Notes under the pieces: model-generated
Database searches by the model: none
Told to the model about the DNA's origin: nothing
The model's input: only the letters and a program-made list of their open reading frames with translations
Source: Streptomyces pluripotens
GTDB lineage: Bacteria > Actinomycetota > Actinomycetes > Streptomycetales > Streptomycetaceae
Assembly (NCBI RefSeq): GCF_000802245.2
Contig: NZ_CP021080.1
Coordinates: forward strand, 310,001 to 374,000
Length of the DNA stretch: 64,000 nt
Direction of reading: 5' to 3'
Shown here: in pieces, positions 61,732 through 64,000 of the stretch
How positions within the stretch are numbered: the first letter of the stretch is position 1
Layout of the letters: each line of letters opens with the position of its first letter
Made by a program: the position numbers and the translations under genes

Positions 61732-62427
61732 TCAGATCCGCTTCTCGTGCCGGCGACGCAGCCAGAACGCACCACCCGTGATCACGGCCGAGGCGACGAG
61801 TCCGCCGCCGATCGCCATGTCGGCCGGCGTGGCACCGACGGAGGTGCCGCCCCCGACACCGCCGTGCACCCCGCCGAGCACGGTGAAGGCGTCCGGCCGG
61901 GTCAGGGACCTGCTGTCGCAGCGGACCGTGATGTCGTACCGGCCGGGCCGGGCGTCGCGGTCAATCGTGACGGTTCCGCGCGCGCTGTCGTCGCGGGACG
62001 ACGACAGCCGGGTGGTACGGAAGGCGCGGGAGGACATGGTTCCGCCGCGGCAGCCGTCCACCGTGACGGTGAGCCGGGCTCCGGCAGCGATCACACTGGG
62101 CGTGGCGACGATGTTGCGCGGACCGCCGTCGCCGCCACGACCGCCCCAGTCGTCGGCGCGGTCGCCACCGCCGTTGTCGTTCCGGTTACCCCGGTCGCCG
62201 CCTCGACCCGGGTCATCACCGCGACCCCTGTCGCCGAAGTTTGCGTTTCCGTTGCCGTTGAAGTGGCCGGTGAAGGTGCCGCTGAAGCTGCCCATGTCCG
62301 GGCTGATGTCCGAGCTGTTGCCCGGTCCGCCCCCGTGGCCCATACCGTCCGCGACGGCCACGGGTGCGGCGAGCCCGAGCACGGCGACCGCGGCGCACGC
62401 GGCCGCCAGGGCGCGTTTGTTTCGCAT
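61732..62427 (-). CDS. Secreted surface protein with sorting-signal-like C-terminus
   Basis: The 231-residue protein starts MRNKRALAAACAAVAVLGLA, a signal peptide. A Gly/Asp/Asn/Arg-rich low-complexity region follows (residues about 45-95), then an Ig-like beta domain (IVATPSVIAAGARLTVTVDG to DITVRCDSRSL), and it ends in a hydrophobic helix with LRRRHEKRI tail. A positively charged tail after a hydrophobic helix is the layout of cell-wall sorting signals, but no LPxTG-like motif precedes it. The region reads GGTSVGATPADMA. It lies next to a class F sortase gene in divergent orientation. Confidence 0.85.
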   Translation of the reverse strand: MRNKRALAAACAAVAVLGLAAPVAVADGMGHGGGPGNSSDISPDMGSFSGTFTGHFNGNGNANFGDRGRGDDPGRGGDRGNRNDNGGGDRADDWGGRGGDGGPRNIVATPSVIAAGARLTVTVDGCRGGTMSSRAFRTTRLSSSRDDSARGTVTIDRDARPGRYDITVRCDSRSLTRPDAFTVLGGVHGGVGGGTSVGATPADMAIGGGLVASAVITGGAFWLRRRHEKRI

Positions 62428-62760
62428 GTCTTCCTCCGCGGGAGGCGCCCCGGGTCCCGTCCCCGGTCGATCGGCGAGAAAACACCTCCCGGATAGACCC
62501 TCAGACCCCCGGAACACGCCCGCATGTCGAGAATGGTCCGTCCTGGTGAGGCAACACGCCGAACGAAAACCACACAATCAGATATTGCCGCAGGTCACAC
62601 ACCGTCAGAAATTCTCCGCGAGCTGCAACTCGGATGGCGCACCGACCAGGTGGCGGGCCACCCATTCGCCTCTCGCCCCGTCGCCCACCGCGCGCGCGGG
62701 ACTTAGCGTTTTCCCATGCGCGATGGACGTGGCGACGGCTGCGTCGAGAGGGGATGGCGA
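62428..62760. other. Divergent promoter region
   Basis: The gap is between the surface protein and the sortase gene. It is lower in GC around 62560-62600 (ACCACACAATCAGATATTGC) and probably contains both promoters. No gene was recognised. Confidence 0.5.
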
Positions 62761-63432
62761 ATGTCTGCGTCCGAGCTGTCCGAGCTCATCGAAGAGGAGG
62801 AACGGCGGAAGAAGCGTGCCCCGTGGGGCGTCATAGCGCTTGTTCTGCTGACCGGCCTGGCGCTCATTCGGAACGGTTCGGGCGAGTTCGACGTCGGCCC
62901 GCCGCAACCCGCCTCGGCGGCGGCGCCCGACAGCCGCGCCACGCCGGGCGTGGTCGCCGCTGCACCCGCCCCGCTGGCGTTCTCCGCCGTCGACCGGGTC
63001 CGGATCCCGGTGATCCAGGTCGACGCGCCGGTCATGCCGGTCGGTCTGGACACCGACGGCTGGATCGGCGCGCCACCACCGGACGACCCCAACCTGGCGG
63101 GTTGGTTCACCGGCGCCGTCTCCCCCGGCGAAAAGGGAACCGCCGTCATCGTCGGCCATGTGGACAACACCAAAGGCCCCGCGGTGTTCTACGGCCTCGG
63201 GGCACTCAGGAAGGGAAACCGGGTCGAGGTCCTGCGCAAGGACGGAAAGACCGCGGTGTTCGAGGTCTACGGAGTCGAGGTCTTCGAGAAGAGCAACTTC
63301 CCCGGCGACCGTGTGTACGGTTCGAAGGGGACTCCGGAACTCCGGGTGATCACCTGCGGTGGCGGTTTCTCGAAGCAGAACGGCTACGACGGGAACGTCG
63401 TCGTCTTCGCCCGCCTGGTCGCGGTCACCTGA
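62761..63432 (+). CDS. Class F sortase
   Basis: The 223-residue transpeptidase has a short cytoplasmic start, a membrane helix (WGVIALVLLTGLALI) and an extracytoplasmic sortase barrel. The catalytic His is in VIVGHVDNTKG, the Cys in LRVITCGGGF, and an Arg in VVVFARLVAV, in the order typical of class F. Sortases attach or polymerise surface proteins by cutting a sorting motif. The ATG follows GAGGGGATGGCGA. A candidate substrate gene is divergent upstream. Activity is inferred. Confidence 0.93.
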   Translation: MSASELSELIEEEERRKKRAPWGVIALVLLTGLALIRNGSGEFDVGPPQPASAAAPDSRATPGVVAAAPAPLAFSAVDRVRIPVIQVDAPVMPVGLDTDGWIGAPPPDDPNLAGWFTGAVSPGEKGTAVIVGHVDNTKGPAVFYGLGALRKGNRVEVLRKDGKTAVFEVYGVEVFEKSNFPGDRVYGSKGTPELRVITCGGGFSKQNGYDGNVVVFARLVAVT

Positions 63433-63484
63433 GGTGCCGCGCCGGCGGGCGAAACCCCCGGTCCTTCCGACTCGGTGATGTCGA

Positions 63485-64000
63485 TCAGCCGACTCGGCGA
63501 TGCGGCACGGTCAGGTGATATCCGGAGTCGATGAGGTAGGGAAGGTATTCGCGGATCGCGCGGACGCTCTGCGAACGGTCGCCTCCGGCGTCGTGCGAGA
63601 GCACCACGACACCGGGGGCGGCGCCGCTCTCGATACGGTCGACGATGATGTCGGTACCGGGTGTGGTCCAGTCCCGGCTGTCCACCGTCCAGGCCATCGG
63701 TTCCATGCCCATTTCGGCGCCGAGTTGGAAGGTCGCCCGGTTCCAAGCCCCGTAGGGCGCGCGGAACCACTGGGGGCGCTCGCCGTAGGCGTCCTCGATG
63801 ACGTCGCTGGTGCGCTCCATCTCGGAGCGGATCTCCTTGCGGTTCAGGGTGGTCAGCAGCGGATGCGTCCACGTGTGGTTGCCGACCACGTGCCCCTCGT
63901 CAGCCATCCGGGCCAACAGCTCCTTGTTGTCCACGACGCACTCCCCGCACACGAAGAACATGGCCCGGACGTTGTACCGGGCAAGGGTGTCGAGGATGTG
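63485..64000 (-). CDS. Polysaccharide deacetylase (NodB domain), partial
   Basis: The minus-strand frame runs off the right end of the window, so only the C-terminal ~170 residues are seen. They include the metal motif HVVGNHTWTHPLL (H-x3-H), WFRAPYGAWN (RxPYG), WTVDSRDWT and VVVLSHDAGGDRS, all hallmarks of NodB deacetylases of chitin or peptidoglycan type. The first aspartate motif (TFDDGP) lies outside. It converges with the sortase gene. Given its envelope neighbours, a role in cell-wall glycan modification is likely. Confidence 0.9.
   Translation of the reverse strand, partial: HILDTLARYNVRAMFFVCGECVVDNKELLARMADEGHVVGNHTWTHPLLTTLNRKEIRSEMERTSDVIEDAYGERPQWFRAPYGAWNRATFQLGAEMGMEPMAWTVDSRDWTTPGTDIIVDRIESGAAPGVVVLSHDAGGDRSQSVRAIREYLPYLIDSGYHLTVPHRRVG

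Overview
The window is about 72% GC by eye, with strongly G/C-biased third codon positions, GTG and TTG starts, and actinobacterial families throughout: ergothioneine genes, dodecin, a class F sortase, an RmdA-type PAS-GGDEF-EAL protein, a DUF574 methyltransferase and MmyB-type regulators. It is a Streptomyces (or close relative) chromosome. From memory, the right half (egtABCD, ols genes, sdhCAB, LysR, methyltransferase/rmdA, repeat lipoprotein, proline-rich protein) resembles the Streptomyces coelicolor region around SCO0910-SCO0935. That synteny was not checked here.

Region 1 (0-11.7 kb) is eroded accessory DNA. Next to intact genes (pirin, TetR/NAD(P)-binding pair, zinc alcohol dehydrogenase, cupin, carboxymuconolactone-decarboxylase-like protein, MmyB-type regulator) lie debris: an ISL3 transposase in two collinear halves 3 kb apart, an IS256-type 3' end, a truncated membrane protein, the tails of an oxidoreductase and an SDR, and an antiporter cut by a full IS701-family element with CTAG target duplications.

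Region 2 (11.7-22.5 kb) holds ordinary enzymes and membrane proteins, including a stand-alone SecD-P1-like lipoprotein and a PLP decarboxylase. It also has a tightly overlapping operon (small protein, PAP2 phosphatase, response regulator, histidine kinase) behind two tandem dyads.

Region 3 (22.5-33.2 kb) holds two branched-chain-amino-acid-type ABC ATPases whose Walker A lysines are both arginine and which have no permease. They lie opposite a coupled MarR pair with a palindromic ATGTACAT promoter. Then come peptide deformylase, a flavin disulfide-reductase-like protein beside thioredoxin, LacI and TetR regulators, an FMN reductase and an amidase.

Region 4 (33.2-39.3 kb) is a membrane-domain locus: an NfeD-like OB protein and a flotillin converge on a dynamin-like GTPase. 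A PemK-like protein and a frameshifted PARG-like gene follow.

Region 5 (39.5-55.4 kb) is metabolic: egtABCD for ergothioneine, an orphan sugar-binding lipoprotein, dodecin, a HAD phosphatase, a UvrA-like ATPase, an olsB/olsA-like pair for ornithine lipids, and sdhCAB divergent from a LysR gene.

Region 6 (55.5-64 kb) couples a DUF574 methyltransferase to RmdA (c-di-GMP turnover). It continues with envelope genes: a repeat lipoprotein, a secreted proline-rich protein, a DUF4239 membrane protein, a surface protein with a sorting-signal-like tail, a class F sortase and a partial polysaccharide deacetylase. No tRNA, rRNA or CRISPR array was recognised.
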